47,426 nucleotides of DNA from Phaeoceros laevis (Eukaryota > Anthocerotophyta > Anthocerotopsida > Notothyladales): positions 1 to 47,426 of the forward strand of contig JBNGIQ010009479.1 of assembly GCA_049999765.1 (NCBI GenBank), written 5' to 3'. This document shows, in pieces, positions 29,104-39,172 of the stretch. Position 1 is the first letter of the stretch. Each line of letters begins with the position of its first letter. The translations under genes and the position numbers were made by a program. Under the pieces are notes generated by a model, which was not told the DNA's origin, searched no databases, and saw only the letters and a list, made by a program, of their open reading frames with translations.

Positions 29104-30747
29104 ATTCACAAGCCCTTAACTTATTCTTCTTTCCTCGTTCAGAAAGATAGCAATCCCGAGAGCTTGGGTGAACCACTCTCCTACAAGGAAGCAGTCAACT
29201 CGTCAGAAGCTGCCAAATGGAAGGTTTCCATTGATTCAGAATATCAATCCTTGATTGACAATGGGACATGGCAGCTAGTGGACTTGCCTCCTGGTAGAAA
29301 AGCGGTCACATGTAAATGGGTATTCAAAAAGAAGCTTGTAGCGGATGGAAGCATATCAAGATGTAAGGCATGACTTGTAGCTAGGGGCTACAGTCAGGTC
29401 GAAGGGCTTGATTATACCGAAACCTTCTCTCCCGTGGTAAGAGTCACTTCTGTACGCTCCTTGTTTGCTCTGCCTAGAGGGACTACGCCATGGAGCATAT
29501 GGATGTCAAGACGGCATTTCTTAATGGTACCCTGGAAGAGACGATATATATGTGTCAGCCAGAAGGGTTTGTAGACCCAAAGCATCCAAAGAAAGTATGC
29601 AAGTTGATTAAAACTATTTATGGGTTGAAACAGTCACCACATGCCTGGTACAATAGAATTGACACATACTTGAAGAAGTCAGGTTTCGTACAAAGCGAGG
29701 CAGACTCCAATGCATACAAGATGGAAGATGGCAGTGGGGTAGTTTACCTTGCATTGTATGTTGACGATGCTGTACTTATTGCAAGTAACCCCAAGCTTAT
29801 GGCCAAGGTAAAATCCATACTTACCTCGGAGTTCTCGATGACCGATCTTGGTAAACTGACGTGGTTCCTCGGCATCGAGATAATACAAAGCTTTGCCACA
29901 CACACCATCTTGATACATCAAGCTCAGTACATCAGCCAGATCCTAGCAAGGTTCAGGATGGTTGATTGCAAACTTGCACCAACTCCTATGACAGTAGGAG
30001 AATAGTTGAGTAAAGATCAGCCCCCTCAAACAGAAGTTGAACGACTCCAGATGGAGAAGGCGCCTTATTGTCCAGCAGTACGTTCACTCATTTACTGCAG
30101 GAACTGGACCCGTCCAGATTTATCGCATGCAATGGGAGTTACATCCCAGTTTCTCACTTGCTATGGCACTGCACATTGGACAGCAGTACAAAGAGTTATG
30201 CGTTATCTTAAGGGCACTCCTAAACGCGGTTTGTTATACAAAGAGAGGCCCGAGAACTTACTGTTGACATGATTCTGTGATGCTGATTGGGCACGAACAG
30301 TGACACTCGAAAGTCTATATTAGCAAACTGCCTTATGCTTGGAACAACTAAATGGGACTCAACTGTCATCTCGTGGTATAGTAAGAAGCAACATGTGGTA
30401 GCACTATCATCTACTGAGGCCGAGTATGCTGCCACTGCGACTGCATCACAAGAGATTGTTTACGCACGTGAGTTGTTAGCTTCATTAGGAGAAGCACAAA
30501 AAGCACCCAGCTACTGCTATGTGACAACTAGTCAGCCATAGCACTAGCTCAAAATCCTATCATGCATGCTAGAACTAGGCACATTGAGATTAAGCATCAC
30601 TTTATAAGGCAAGTGATTGCAAATGGACAGGCTACTTTGCAGTATGTGCCTACTAACGACAATGTCGCTGATGTTCTCACAAAGGCCTTAGCAAAAGACA
30701 AGCATGACAAATTCTGTAAGGCCGTGGGACTAGCTGAAAGTCCATAG
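29104..30747 (+). pseudogene. reverse transcriptase and RNase H of copia C
   Basis: YKEAVNSSEAAKWKVSIDSE, GRKAVTCKWVFKKKLVADG, TGA at 29371-29373 (CGA expected), [28 protein letters not shown] and LALYVDDAVLIAS (YVDD near 29757). TAG at 30003-30005 and TGA at 30270-30272 (Cys expected) follow. RNase H has LSSTEAEYAATATA and DN-stop-SAIALAQNPIMHARTRH (TAG at CAG). Ends TAG 30745-30747. Confidence 0.9.
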
Positions 30748-30797
30748 AATCCCTGCACCCACGGACAGACAAAAAGTATGCATGATTGTCGTGCAGA

Positions 30798-31217
30798 TCA
30801 TCCTTTGAAGCGGCGAGTTGGCATCGCAGTGGCACACCTGTGCCATGGCTCTGCAAAAGCACCCATGCAAGGGGTCAATGTGCCTGCCAAGATCACAGCA
30901 AAGTGGAATGCGCAAGCATAAACAAGGGTGGAAGCTCACCATAGCGGATGATAAACCTTCCTTCCTCAGAGAACTCGGAGCCTGCGTACATAAACCGATC
31001 CATACAGTTGGGTATCATTCGGAATGGTGCATCAAGTACAAGTCTTGGGAAACCTTGCAGTAGCCTCCAGTGGAGCTGCCTCCAATTCTACTTCAACACT
31101 GTATAACTTGGCAAACTTGGCGCAGAGAAGAAATGGACTGCGGCGACGGAGCATTGCGAGCACAAGGGCAATGGCTAGCAACAACATGATGCACATGAAT
31201 CTTGGCAACACCTCCAT
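30798..31217 (-). pseudogene. reverse-strand accessory gene of copia C (spliced, single-pass membrane protein)
   Basis: ATG at 31217 is 103 nt inside the 3' LTR. MEVLPRFMCIMLLLAIALVL is the membrane segment, then RRR and AKFAKLYSVEVELEA. One base out of frame is LVLDAPFRMIPNCMDRF, MYAGSEFSEEGRFIIRYG. The intron runs 30939 to 30851 (89 nt; GTGAGC at the donor, TTTTGCAG at the acceptor). Exon 2 codes EPWHRCATAMPTRRFKG with TGA at 30798-30800. The pol stop is 50 nt away, tail to tail. The +1 offset between the membrane and DAP segments is shared with D. Function unknown. Confidence 0.7.
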
Positions 31218-31319
31218 TGCGCGCAGATGCAGCACAACGGCGCTAACGGCGAAGACTGTGAAGTAAGGAAGCCAGGAGCGTAAGTGTTTGCATATGACGA
31301 AAACCTGTCTAAATGGGAG

Positions 31320-31586
31320 TACGAAGCTACCTGCCATTAGGGCACGGTTGGCTAAGTAGACAACTTTTATTTAATTATCATTTAATTAGATAAATAAGTA
31401 ATATGGATATGGAACGCTAAGACGTTTCATATCGTCACAATGTTCCTATGTGACGGTTGGCTTTCATGTCCCCGTGAACAGCCACGACCTTTCACCTGGA
31501 CTTGGCCTTAAAGGCCACACGGTCATCGCAACCTTAGTCAATCTTTCTCATTTTCTGCTACTCGATCCTACCTGAATCTATCCGCA
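31320..31586 (+). repeat. 3' LTR of copia C
   Basis: Preceded by the purine tract aaatgggag; followed by duplication GAACA at 31587-31591. Confidence 0.92.
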
Positions 31587-31770
31587 GAACAGGCCTGACC
31601 AAGGAGGCCCAAGGAATAGGCCTGACCAAATTGCCTTTGAGGACCTAACTGTCAAAATTCCACCACACCAAGGCCCAAGGATCGGCCCTCCTCACCAAGG
31701 CCCAAGGAGCAAGCCCAAAGACATCGAGGCCCAAGAAGCAGGCCTGACCATCGAGGCCCTTAAATAGCAA
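31587..31770. repeat. minisatellite, right part
   Basis: Continuation of the gaggcccaaggaa array of 17649-17971, separated by the insertion of C. Confidence 0.85.
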
Positions 31771-31832
31771 GTTTGACACAGAGGTTTGAAACCGTGCTGA
31801 TTAAAAAAAAATATAAACTTGTAAAAAATTTA

Positions 31833-31922
31833 TGTAAACTAGTAAACTGGTAAATTGGTAAACGGGTAAACTAGTAAACCAGCAAACTAGTAATTGGTAA
31901 CTTGGTAAACTGGTAAACATGT
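31833..31922. repeat. short tandem repeat (g)gtaaact(a/g)
   Basis: About nine irregular 8-10 bp units such as gtaaactg, gtaaactag and gtaaattg. Confidence 0.75.
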
Positions 31923-32104
31923 GAACTCCTAGGTGTGCATGTTGGTTGTAGGGAAAGTTAGGCGCCACGAGTGAAGGCGGAAGGCCGGCTTGCAGCCCTA
32001 GCCATGTGTTTGACGCCAGGGCAACCCTCAAACACCTTCCTGCTTTAACTCGCAAGCATGAGGTCAAACCCTAGCGTATTTATCGGTTATCCTTTCACCT
32101 TGAA

Positions 32105-32356
32105 CAGGTGGCGTAGTTAATGGTTGTTACACAGAAGCTGCAGGATAGGTGGCGTAGTTCACGGTTGTTACAGAAATAAAATATTTACTACGACTGTTAC
32201 TACGAGCATTGTCATGCATTTTAAAGTAAATATTGAACTACGAATTACAATGCGATTACTATGAGAAATAACATCGTAGTAAATAATCGGCTGGGACGTT
32301 GTAGGGCCATTCTTGTAGTTTCGAGGGATTGTAAAAGTGACATTTTTCTTGTAGTG
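32105..32356. mobile_element. terminus of a CACTA/EnSpm-type transposon
   Basis: 32337-32356 is the reverse complement of CACTACAAGAAAAATGTCAC, a classic CACTA terminal inverted repeat, so an element ends here and extends left. Subterminal words recur: aggtggcgtagtt...ggttgttaca twice (32107, 32149) and tttactacga/tcgtagtaaa as inverted pairs. The opposite terminus was not found. Confidence 0.65.
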
Positions 32357-32848
32357 AAGGGGATGATGCAGACTTTCTAGCCAAGGCAGTGGAGATAGGG
32401 GATCACTTTGCTATAAGGGCAAGTGAGGAAAATGGGAAGTCATGAGAATTTTTCATTCTCAAGTGTACTAAAATAAAGTATTTCCTCAGAGAGCCCAAGG
32501 TTGATCCATGGAATGACGATGTCACATTGCCTGCTGGATACTCTGTGCTGGAAGGCACCTATTACCATCAATATTTGGGGAGCCCCTTGCTGTATGTGCT
32601 CCTAGACGATGCACCAATTGCTGTGGTCGAGTCTCACCTAGTACGGTTTTTGAAGTTTCCCATGGACCTCACTGGAGAATGGTTAAAGGCAAACCCTCCT
32701 ACATGCTACCTGAAGTTGCATATGACGTCTGCAGGCAAGCATGTGAGCAGTGGGCCGACTTCAATGGGACTGCGGATTGTGACTCAGAGGATGGGTTTGA
32801 TTAGCAGTCTACAATGCATTTGTAGTATGAAATTTGCGGGTTGGTAGC
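32357..32848 (+). pseudogene. unrecognised coding remnant beside the CACTA terminus
   Basis: Frame DADFLAKAVEIGDHFAIRAS, TGA near 32442, then EFFILKCTKIKYFLREPKV, MPAGYSVLEGTYYHQYLGSP and YVLLDDAPIAVVESHLVRFL, ending TAG near 32846. Composition and length of the open frame look like real protein. I do not recognise the family. Confidence 0.4.
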
Positions 32849-33985
32849 GTTTACTGTTTCCTTATTTAGCTTAACGGAGCCCTGCTGCTAGAGTGCTAGA
32901 AATGCTTGCGTTTTGGATGGATTTCTGTCTTCATCGCAGACCAAACGGGTTGGTGCAGGAGTGCTTGAAGTGTTTGTGGTGTCCAAAGTCTGCATTTTCG
33001 GACAATGAGGCTGCTTCTAAAGTGTTACAAGTTTTTACGTTTATATTGGAAGCTTACAGCCTGCATTCCATACAAACGGGATGCTGCAGGAGTGCTTGCC
33101 TTTGTGTTGGTTTTTGTCAGCATTTAGAAGGAAACATGCTGTACGCCTCCATGTACTCACGTAGAACTTATCATTTTTCCAGACTACAAGGCAGCAAGCA
33201 CTGGGTATTGTGTATGCATGATATGTGTTTTCAAGCATCTATTTTTTGCAACTTCATAATTGCGAAAATGAAACCACTAGTAGCTGACTATCGCAGGCTA
33301 GTTGGGCTGCAAGCTGGGCAGCTGCCATGTTTTGGCATGGGGTTCATCTCCCCACCAACTACACTTGGGTTGTTTGGGTTGTTTTTTGCAGGATCCATGC
33401 ATTCCACACTATGAACTTCCTTTTTTTGAGTATGATGCACACTGTTCGCAATGTCTATGGGGCTTACAGTCATTCGGGGGCAGAACTACTCGCATGCTAC
33501 CTCTCAAGTGAATTAGACCGCTGCAAAGCTCCTAGAAACAGTAGGTGCACACATATTGCCTGAGAATACATAGTCTTCTAATAGACGTTCTAAGTTAAGT
33601 CGTGTCCGTTGTACCTGCTAAGCACCTAACTGAGAGCTACATGAAGGGAGCCTCCGAGCTAGGAACCTGAGCTGCCTAAGTCCAAGCCCAGCAAGCCTGC
33701 GAGATGCGCCATCTAAGCTTCTGGAAAAAAAGATAGTCACATCAAGCTATAGCTCGAGGGGGGGAAAACCCAACTCCCTCCAAAATGCCACCGCCGACGA
33801 TGCCATGCAGGGAAAAACGTACACCCTCAAAAATGCAATCGCCGACGAAGCAACAAAATAGTCTGCAAGTTCTGCCTACGGAGCCGTGCTGTGGATTCTT
33901 GAAACCAAAAGCACGAAGGTCAGGGCCATAAACATCACACATGGCCTAAATTTTCTGCAACCAAGCTAGGACTGGCAAGCACCGG
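32849..33985. other. no gene recognised
   Basis: Short ORFs in both strands with Cys/His-rich, low-information translations; no motif supported. Confidence 0.35.
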
Positions 33986-34139
33986 CGTGCATAAATCCCA
34001 AAATATTGAAGTCATGGTCGGTACATAGTGCTACAAAGCCGCACATCTGCTACATAGTGCTACATAGTGCTACATAGCTCTGCACATCAATGGCTTGGAC
34101 TGACAAGCACTGGTGTCAATAAATCCCACAAACCAGCAG
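33969..34139. repeat. degenerate tandem duplication with ctacatagtg repeats
   Basis: ggactggcaagcaccgg...cataaatccca near 33969 recurs as ggactgacaagcactgg...aataaatccca near 34095, with three gctacatagt words between. Confidence 0.65.
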
Positions 34140-34593
34140 TCAAGAGCGGTGCAATTTACTAGACAGCCTTCCTCCGGACACCACTAGCTTGGATTGGGAT
34201 GCATGCAAGCCACAACAGAGCACATGAAGGCAGAAGGCAAAGGTATACCTCATAGTTGAGGGGCCTTGTGCCCAAGACTGGAAATGCAAAGATTGAGCAA
34301 TCCAGTGCACCACATTGCAGAACAGTCAATACAAAAACCCACATCGTTGCACAACACAACACATCATCCCAGAAGAAGGCAATGCCGTATGGCACAACAA
34401 CACATCTATAGCAGCCCACAGGAAGGCACACCATAGCACAAGGCAGAAAACACCATAGCATAAAAGCACATCAGACGTGTACAACCCACATATGTCCACA
34501 TCAAGGCACACCATACACACTAGTCCCCATGAAACATATGCAAATTAGCAAGTACTGACGGGAAACCAAGGGCACATGAAAAATTAACATACC

Positions 34594-35000
34594 TCAAAGC
34601 TTCCTCACCGCCAAGTTCGACTTTGTTGAAGTTGCATCCTTTTGAATGACAACTTCAAGAGAAGCTAACTTGCCTAGACGCTGCGGATCTGGGCTCTCAT
34701 CCGATCCGATGTTGACATTAGTTGTGGCTTCAGGCTCAGATGCAGCCTCAACCTTCCCCTTTGCATCCTTTTCGAGGCAGCAGCCTACTCTCGTGAAAAA
34801 AGTTGTTTCTTCTTCACCACACGCTTGGCTTGTCAGGCAACCCAGCTGGGGTTTTCGCTTTCCCAGCGCTCCTCATAGCAAGCTTCAATGGGGAAGGGCC
34901 ACCTACGGGACCATCTGTCACCTTGGGCTTCCTCCCGCGCTTCTTTTTCTCAGCAGGTGCCACCTCAAAAACTGCAGCTTGGTCATTATCAGGGGCGCCA
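34594..35000 (-). pseudogene. remnant of an AT-hook-like protein
   Basis: Minus strand reads EVAPAEKKKRGRKPKVTDGP, a basic RGRKPK AT-hook-like core near 34930-34955, then PSPLKLAMRSAGKAKTPAGL, a stop near 34820, and in a shifted frame KGKVEAASEPEATTNVNIGS and SPDPQRLGKLASLEVV. GTATGT after the last codons (near 34588) could be a splice donor. Family and parent gene unknown. Confidence 0.35.
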
Positions 35001-35075
35001 AACCACCATGCCCCAGAACCGCATACGCCATTTGTAGGAGCATGTCTCCAGTGAGACCATCAACAGCCACTCCCT

Positions 35076-35160
35076 GCCATACAGAAGGGCAAGGAGTGTT
35101 CTCAAAGATTGTCAAAAGAGGTCTGCTGGATGATGTAGTGGTGGGCACCTGCTTGGTGGG
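35076..35160 (+). repeat. dispersed fragment of the PPR sequence
   Basis: caaagattgtcaaaagaggt and about 25 following bases are identical to 13491-13535, and the flanks are similar. The PPR frame (KIVKRGLLDDVVVG) is readable. An isolated fragment about 21 kb from the PPR locus. Confidence 0.75.
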
Positions 35161-35166
35161 CAGGGT

Positions 35167-35287
35167 TGCGGGCCAAGGATCATGGAGCGATGTGGCGTGT
35201 GTACCAGATGTCCGGGGTCAAGGATCATGGAGTGATGTGGCGTGTGTACCGGATGGCCGGGTCAAGGATCACGGAGCGAGGCAATAA
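35167..35287. repeat. 45-bp tandem repeat, 2.5 units
   Basis: Unit g(g)tcaaggatcatggagtgat followed by gtggcgtgtgtaccggatg. Confidence 0.8.
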
Positions 35288-35477
35288 CCCTTGCAAGTCC
35301 CGGATGTCCAGCCTTTCTATTTTATACACTATATTCTCCGGTCGCCATGGCCACGAACCGGTACCTCGCCGGGTCTAGCCGGCAATTTACGAATGTAAAT
35401 ATCTTCATCATATGTACGTGCATGAAAGCTAAGTGGAATAAAAGACACATGTATGTGCATGAAAAGGGCTAGGCTAA

Positions 35478-35560
35478 CTTTGAGCAAAAGAGTAGGGTAT
35501 GTATTTTTTTGCTTTTGGCCAACTTGGAGCAAAAGAGTAGGTTATGTATTTTTTTGCATA
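35478..35560. repeat. tandem duplication of about 46 bp
   Basis: gagcaaaagagtaggg/ttatgtatttttttgc occurs twice. Confidence 0.75.
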
Positions 35561-35842
35561 TGTAGAAACAGCTAGGTGTCAACGTCCTTCACGTGGCTTT
35601 TCCTACATATTGATATGAATAGTGGATACAACATTTTTGCGATGTATAGATTTTTTGATGAAAAGTAAAGTAGGGTACAATATGTAATGCAAATGAAAAC
35701 ATGCAATGTGCGGATGGCCTTCGACAAATGTGCCGGACATCCGGTGCACAAAAAAACTCAAAAGTGCACGAAAACAGCTCTTTTTCGAAAACAACTATGC
35801 CAGAAACCTTTTAAAAAGGGGCAATGCCACATAAATATCACT

Positions 35843-35960
35843 NNNNNNNNNNNNNNNNNNNNNNNNNNNNNNNNNNNNNNNNNNNNNNNNNNNNNNNNNN
35901 NNNNNNNNNNNNNNNNNNNNNNNNNNNNNNNNNNNNNNNNNNGATGTGTATAAGAGACAG
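35843..35960. other. 100-N gap bordered by a Nextera mosaic-end adapter
   Basis: N at 35843-35942; 35943-35960 is gatgtgtataagagacag, the Tn5 mosaic end used in Nextera libraries. This is residual adapter at a contig edge, not genomic sequence. Confidence 0.93.
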
Positions 35961-36000
35961 CTATTAGAAGCATCTGACTGGTTGTGACAATGCAACCAAG

Positions 36001-36620
36001 ATGGAGGTCATGACTAAAATATCTAGACACCAGCATTTGAAGCACATTAGGGCAGTTCCGCCTGATGCAGCTAGTTGGAGACAGGTTCAGGCCAGGCAGC
36101 AGGTGGTGAAGAGCGTCCAAAAGAGGTTGGTGAAGGTCGGTCGACCAGGTCATTCCAGGGACAAGCTGGCTGCAAAACACTCCATCATTTCAGATTGTGT
36201 GTCTCCTACGAAACGGGGCTTCGGCAAAGAGATTGCCCGCCAAATTGGTGTGCATCGTTCCAACATTACTAAGGCCTTAATACGGAGGAAGCTGATTGAT
36301 AAGCATGGGTGGGGCTTGTGGGCAACAGCAAGGTCTAGGTGATTTGATGTGTTGGACAACGCAACAAAAATCTTGGTGATGGACTGGTGGAAAGAACAGT
36401 CGTCTCCTTCTCCGAATGCGAAGGATATTGTAAATTTTGAAGAGGCAGGTGGGACGAAGGCTGGACATCCTACCCACTACCTTCAGTGCTCAGAGGTACT
36501 TTCACTTCTGTGGTGCTGTGAGTACTTTTACTCTATCCAGTCCTATTGCTTGTACTTGGTTTCTGCTACTTGTCATTCAGAGTCTTTTGGGTGCTATAAT
36601 GTACTCCCTAGGAAGCATTA
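36001..36620 (+). pseudogene. possible transposon-derived protein with helix-turn-helix
   Basis: 36001-36342 codes KEIARQIGVHRSNITKALIR, which fits a helix-turn-helix, preceded by a basic region. After TGA at 36340-36342 the frame goes on with DNATKILVMDWWKEQSSPSP and KAGHPTHYLQ. The layout resembles the N-terminal DNA-binding part of a transposase, but I cannot name the family. Confidence 0.35.
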
Positions 36621-36664
36621 GTTGTCCTACTGGTGGGTGCTACTTAGTACTTGGTAGGTGCTAC

Positions 36665-36800
36665 CACAACAAGGGGTAAGCCACTTTTACGACGGCTGAG
36701 TAAAAATTTTACGCCGTTTTTTTACTGCGGGGGAGTAACTAGTGCAGACTATTAACAACGGCTAAGTAAATTGCTGTAATTTTTGTAGTAGCCTGTTGTT
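36665..36800. mobile_element. possible small MITE-like element
   Basis: acgacggctgagtaaa near 36698 and aacggctaagtaaa near 36757, with ...tttttgtagtag at the right end (compare ctactacaaaaa). No clean target duplication. Confidence 0.3.
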
Positions 36801-36839
36801 ACCTACAGTTTTTGCTGTTTTCCTCCGTCACTACCTTTT

Positions 36840-37160
36840 AGGGTTTACAGTTGACTCTGCATTTACTTCGACCCCACCGGCGCGGTCGCGAGAATCGACT
36901 ATGCCGCCATCTCGGATTTGGTGGAAAACCAGATGTTTTGCTCCTCATGCATGGGAAAAGGGTCAGATTTTAGAGCGGGTGAGGTTCAAATGCCCAGGGT
37001 TTACGGTTTACTCTGCATTTACTTCGACCCCGCCGGCGCAGTTGCAAGAAGCACTTGCGTGCGGCTGTGCCGCCATCTTGGATTCGGTAGAAAACCAGAT
37101 GTTCTGCTCCCCGTGCGTGGGAAAGGTCAGATTATAAAGCGGGCGGGGTTTAAATGCCCA
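36840..37160. repeat. tandem duplication of about 160 bp
   Basis: gggtttacagttgactctgc... (36840) and gggtttacggtttactctgc... (37000) share catttacttcgacccc, gccgccatct, gaaaaccagatgtt and gcccag. The second unit has a small insertion. Confidence 0.8.
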
Positions 37161-37167
37161 GTTTTTC

Positions 37168-37270
37168 CTGGCTTTTGTTACTCAGCCGTTTTCACACGCC
37201 CCGGGGTGGAAACGGCCTGTCCTTTCCACCCCGCACGGGTGAAAGCGACCGAGTAACGAAAGCCAGGCCT
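37168..37270. repeat. foldback repeat of about 100 bp
   Basis: cctggcttttgttactc at the left end pairs with gagtaacgaaagccagg at the right end (one mismatch), with additional inner pairing around ccaccccg. Confidence 0.7.
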
Positions 37271-37370
37271 TACCCCGGGCAGCTGGCTTCGGCCCTTTGA
37301 CTCTTCAGCCTCCCATTTCCACGCCACGCATGGAAACATTGACCCGCACCGGTAAAAGTGGCCACCATTT

Positions 37371-37570
37371 CATGGTCCGGGTGAAATAGACTGGGATTCT
37401 GACCTTATGTGAAAGCGGCGACCTTTTTTTCCATCGTGTTGCGGTCTTTTCCACCCCGCACGTGGGTGAAGGCAAAAACATTCACACGCACATGGTACAA
37501 AAGGCAACCATTTCACGGTCCGGGTGAAATTGTCAGGGTTTCTCACATTAAGGTGAAAGCGACCCACCAC
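37371..37570. repeat. direct repeat around ggtccgggtgaaat
   Basis: ggtccgggtgaaat...gtgaaagcg(g)cgacc at 37375 and again near 37519, about 145 bp apart. Confidence 0.55.
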
Positions 37571-37710
37571 CATGTTATCGTAGACTGTCAAACCCTTTTG
37601 AAGCATGTTCCTCCTGGCCACATTTGACCTTCATTTGGCAAGCAAACTTCACATGTGAGTGCTCAAAATATGGCCTCCATACTCAGATGTGCTGACTAGC
37701 AACGCTCTCC

Positions 37711-37818
37711 GGCCAAATGTATGATCTCCTAGACTCTCCTCAAAGCTGCATACAGCAAAAAATTTTGGCTATATGCATGACAGCTTTTGGGTGAGTCTAT
37801 GAGAGCATACATCTGGCC
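37711..37818. repeat. foldback element 1
   Basis: ggccaaatgtatgatctcct at 37711 pairs with the complement of the segment ending agcatacatctggcc at 37818; arms of about 26 bp with few mismatches. Confidence 0.75.
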
Positions 37819-37892
37819 ATGTGCCTCTTCTCAACTAACATCTGCATACTTAAAGTCTCGGCCACTAAGAGTCAGAAAGAACGCCTACAGTT

Positions 37893-37977
37893 GGCCAAAT
37901 GTATGATCTGATTGACTCTCATTAAAGCTCCATACAGATGAGTTTTTGGGTGAGTCCATCAAATCATACATCTGGCC
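37893..37977. repeat. foldback element 2
   Basis: Same arm sequence as element 1 (ggccaaatgtatgatctgat ... aaatcatacatctggcc), shorter loop. Confidence 0.75.
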
Positions 37978-38130
37978 AACTGGAGGAAAAAACCTCATGT
38001 GAAGTCCCCGCTCAGATCATCGCAACAATGCTTGTCCACTGCAGGGCTTGTGGCTCTGGACTCCAGAATGCTGCCAAAGCAACATCAATCCTATAGAGGC
38101 AAGCTGCATGCCCAACATTTCGAATTCTTT

Positions 38131-38940
38131 TCCAGCAATGCTCCTTGGGTGGGAGCGAGCCGCTTAACCAGATCCACACAGTGCTCCTCTGTGTTGCACT
38201 AAAGCAGCTGCTCAGGCGTCAATGAGTCTAGCACCCCTCTTGATAGTTTTCGAAACCAGGCCTGCAAAAGGTGAGACGGTGTTGGTTAGCGGATGATCAA
38301 GCTCATCTACGAAGCAAGAAATAGCTGGCCCCATTTGATCATGTAAAACAGATGACTGCCACCAGTAATTTTAGCTTGATGAGGCCAGCTAGGCAATGCA
38401 TGTCGATATCATACGGCACCAAGCCCTGGTTCAACTGGTCTCGGACATGCTCCTCGTGATTGTTTTCTGCGTTTATTCTGAAGATGCCCTCTGCCTGCAA
38501 AAAAATCAAGCAATGTCCATGGATGATGCAAACTGAAGAGGCTACAACACAGAATAGCCTCAAAGCAGATGAGCATGACTGCTGTTGCGCACTATCATCA
38601 AAAAACAATGCGTTCAGGGTCTTGTATTTCCAGCATAACGCACCTTGAGGCCACCCTGATTGTACAGCTATTCTTGCATGAGCAGGAGAATGGTTGGAAC
38701 GTTGTTCCCGTTCAAGTCACACTGCATTGTCTCGGCTGACACCCCAAAAATGCTCGCACTGCCACACAACAAGAAGGACCGTGAGAAGAAGAGCTCAAAC
38801 GCACTCACAGACAACAACGAAGCTGTGGCTTTGCTGGAATGCACTGCAAGCTCAAAGAGTCGTTGAAGCGATCAAAATTCACATGAGCCACATGTTGCAC
38901 ATTTGTCAGCCAGCCAATGTCCATTCCCTCTTCGGGGTAG
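38131..38940 (-). pseudogene. ROP GTPase-activating protein (CRIB + RhoGAP) pseudogene fragment with introns
   Basis: RopGAPs bind active ROP/RAC GTPases through CRIB and stimulate GTP hydrolysis. Exon a (about 38809-38939) has the CRIB motif MDIGWLTNVQHVAHVNFDRF. Exon b (38644-38758) reads SIFGVSAETMQCDLNGNNVP, then TILLLMQE-stop-LYNQGGLK. Exon c (38375-38494) reads AEGIFRINAENNHEEHVRDQ, carrying the GAP arginine-finger region, to HCLAGLIK. Exon d (38131-38261) reads AWFRKLSRGVLDSLTPEQLL, TAG, CNTEEHCVDLVKRLAPT. Introns end TTTTTGCAG and TTTTGCAG. The donor after exon c is CT instead of GT. The rest of the GAP domain is missing. Retained introns rule out processed-mRNA retroposition. Confidence 0.85.
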
Positions 38941-39056
38941 CATTGCAAGTCAGTAAGGAACGGCGAAAGGGTGCGATCATGAGAGCTAATTCATGGACAG
39001 CTCAGCATTTTTGTGGTCTGTCGTCACAACCAGTTGCGCTCCCTGCCTCGGTAAAT

Positions 39057-39106
39057 GAGGAAGTGGTTAGGCGAGATCATGATCGATCTCGCCTGACCAC
39101 TTCCTC
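39057..39106. repeat. near-perfect hairpin
   Basis: gaggaagtggttaggcgaga pairs with its complement ending ...ccacttcctc; 22-bp stem with one mismatch and a 6-nt loop. Confidence 0.85.
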
Positions 39107-39172
39107 GGTAAAATTGTGTAAGACCACTGGGAAAATCCCAAGCAAGAAAATATGGATTTCGTGGATGTTGTA

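Larger units (their letters stand above)
17972..31586 (+). mobile_element. Ty1/copia retrotransposon C, interrupted by element B
   Basis: 267-bp LTRs at 17972-18238 and 31320-31586 differ at about 18 positions by eye. The 5-bp duplication GAACA is at 17967-17971 and 31587-31591. Without B and one copy of its duplication the element is about 6.57 kb. Order: leader ORFs, gag, protease, integrase, RT, RNase H, reverse-strand accessory gene. Many stops and frameshifts. Confidence 0.93.

Noticed and set aside
34159-34520. Cys-rich hydrophobic minus-strand ORFs
   Set aside because: Overlapping in several frames with repetitive words; no motif and no homologue in the window.
36840-37256. Repeated ORFs over the 160-bp duplication
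   Set aside because: The frame differs between units and neither matches a known protein.
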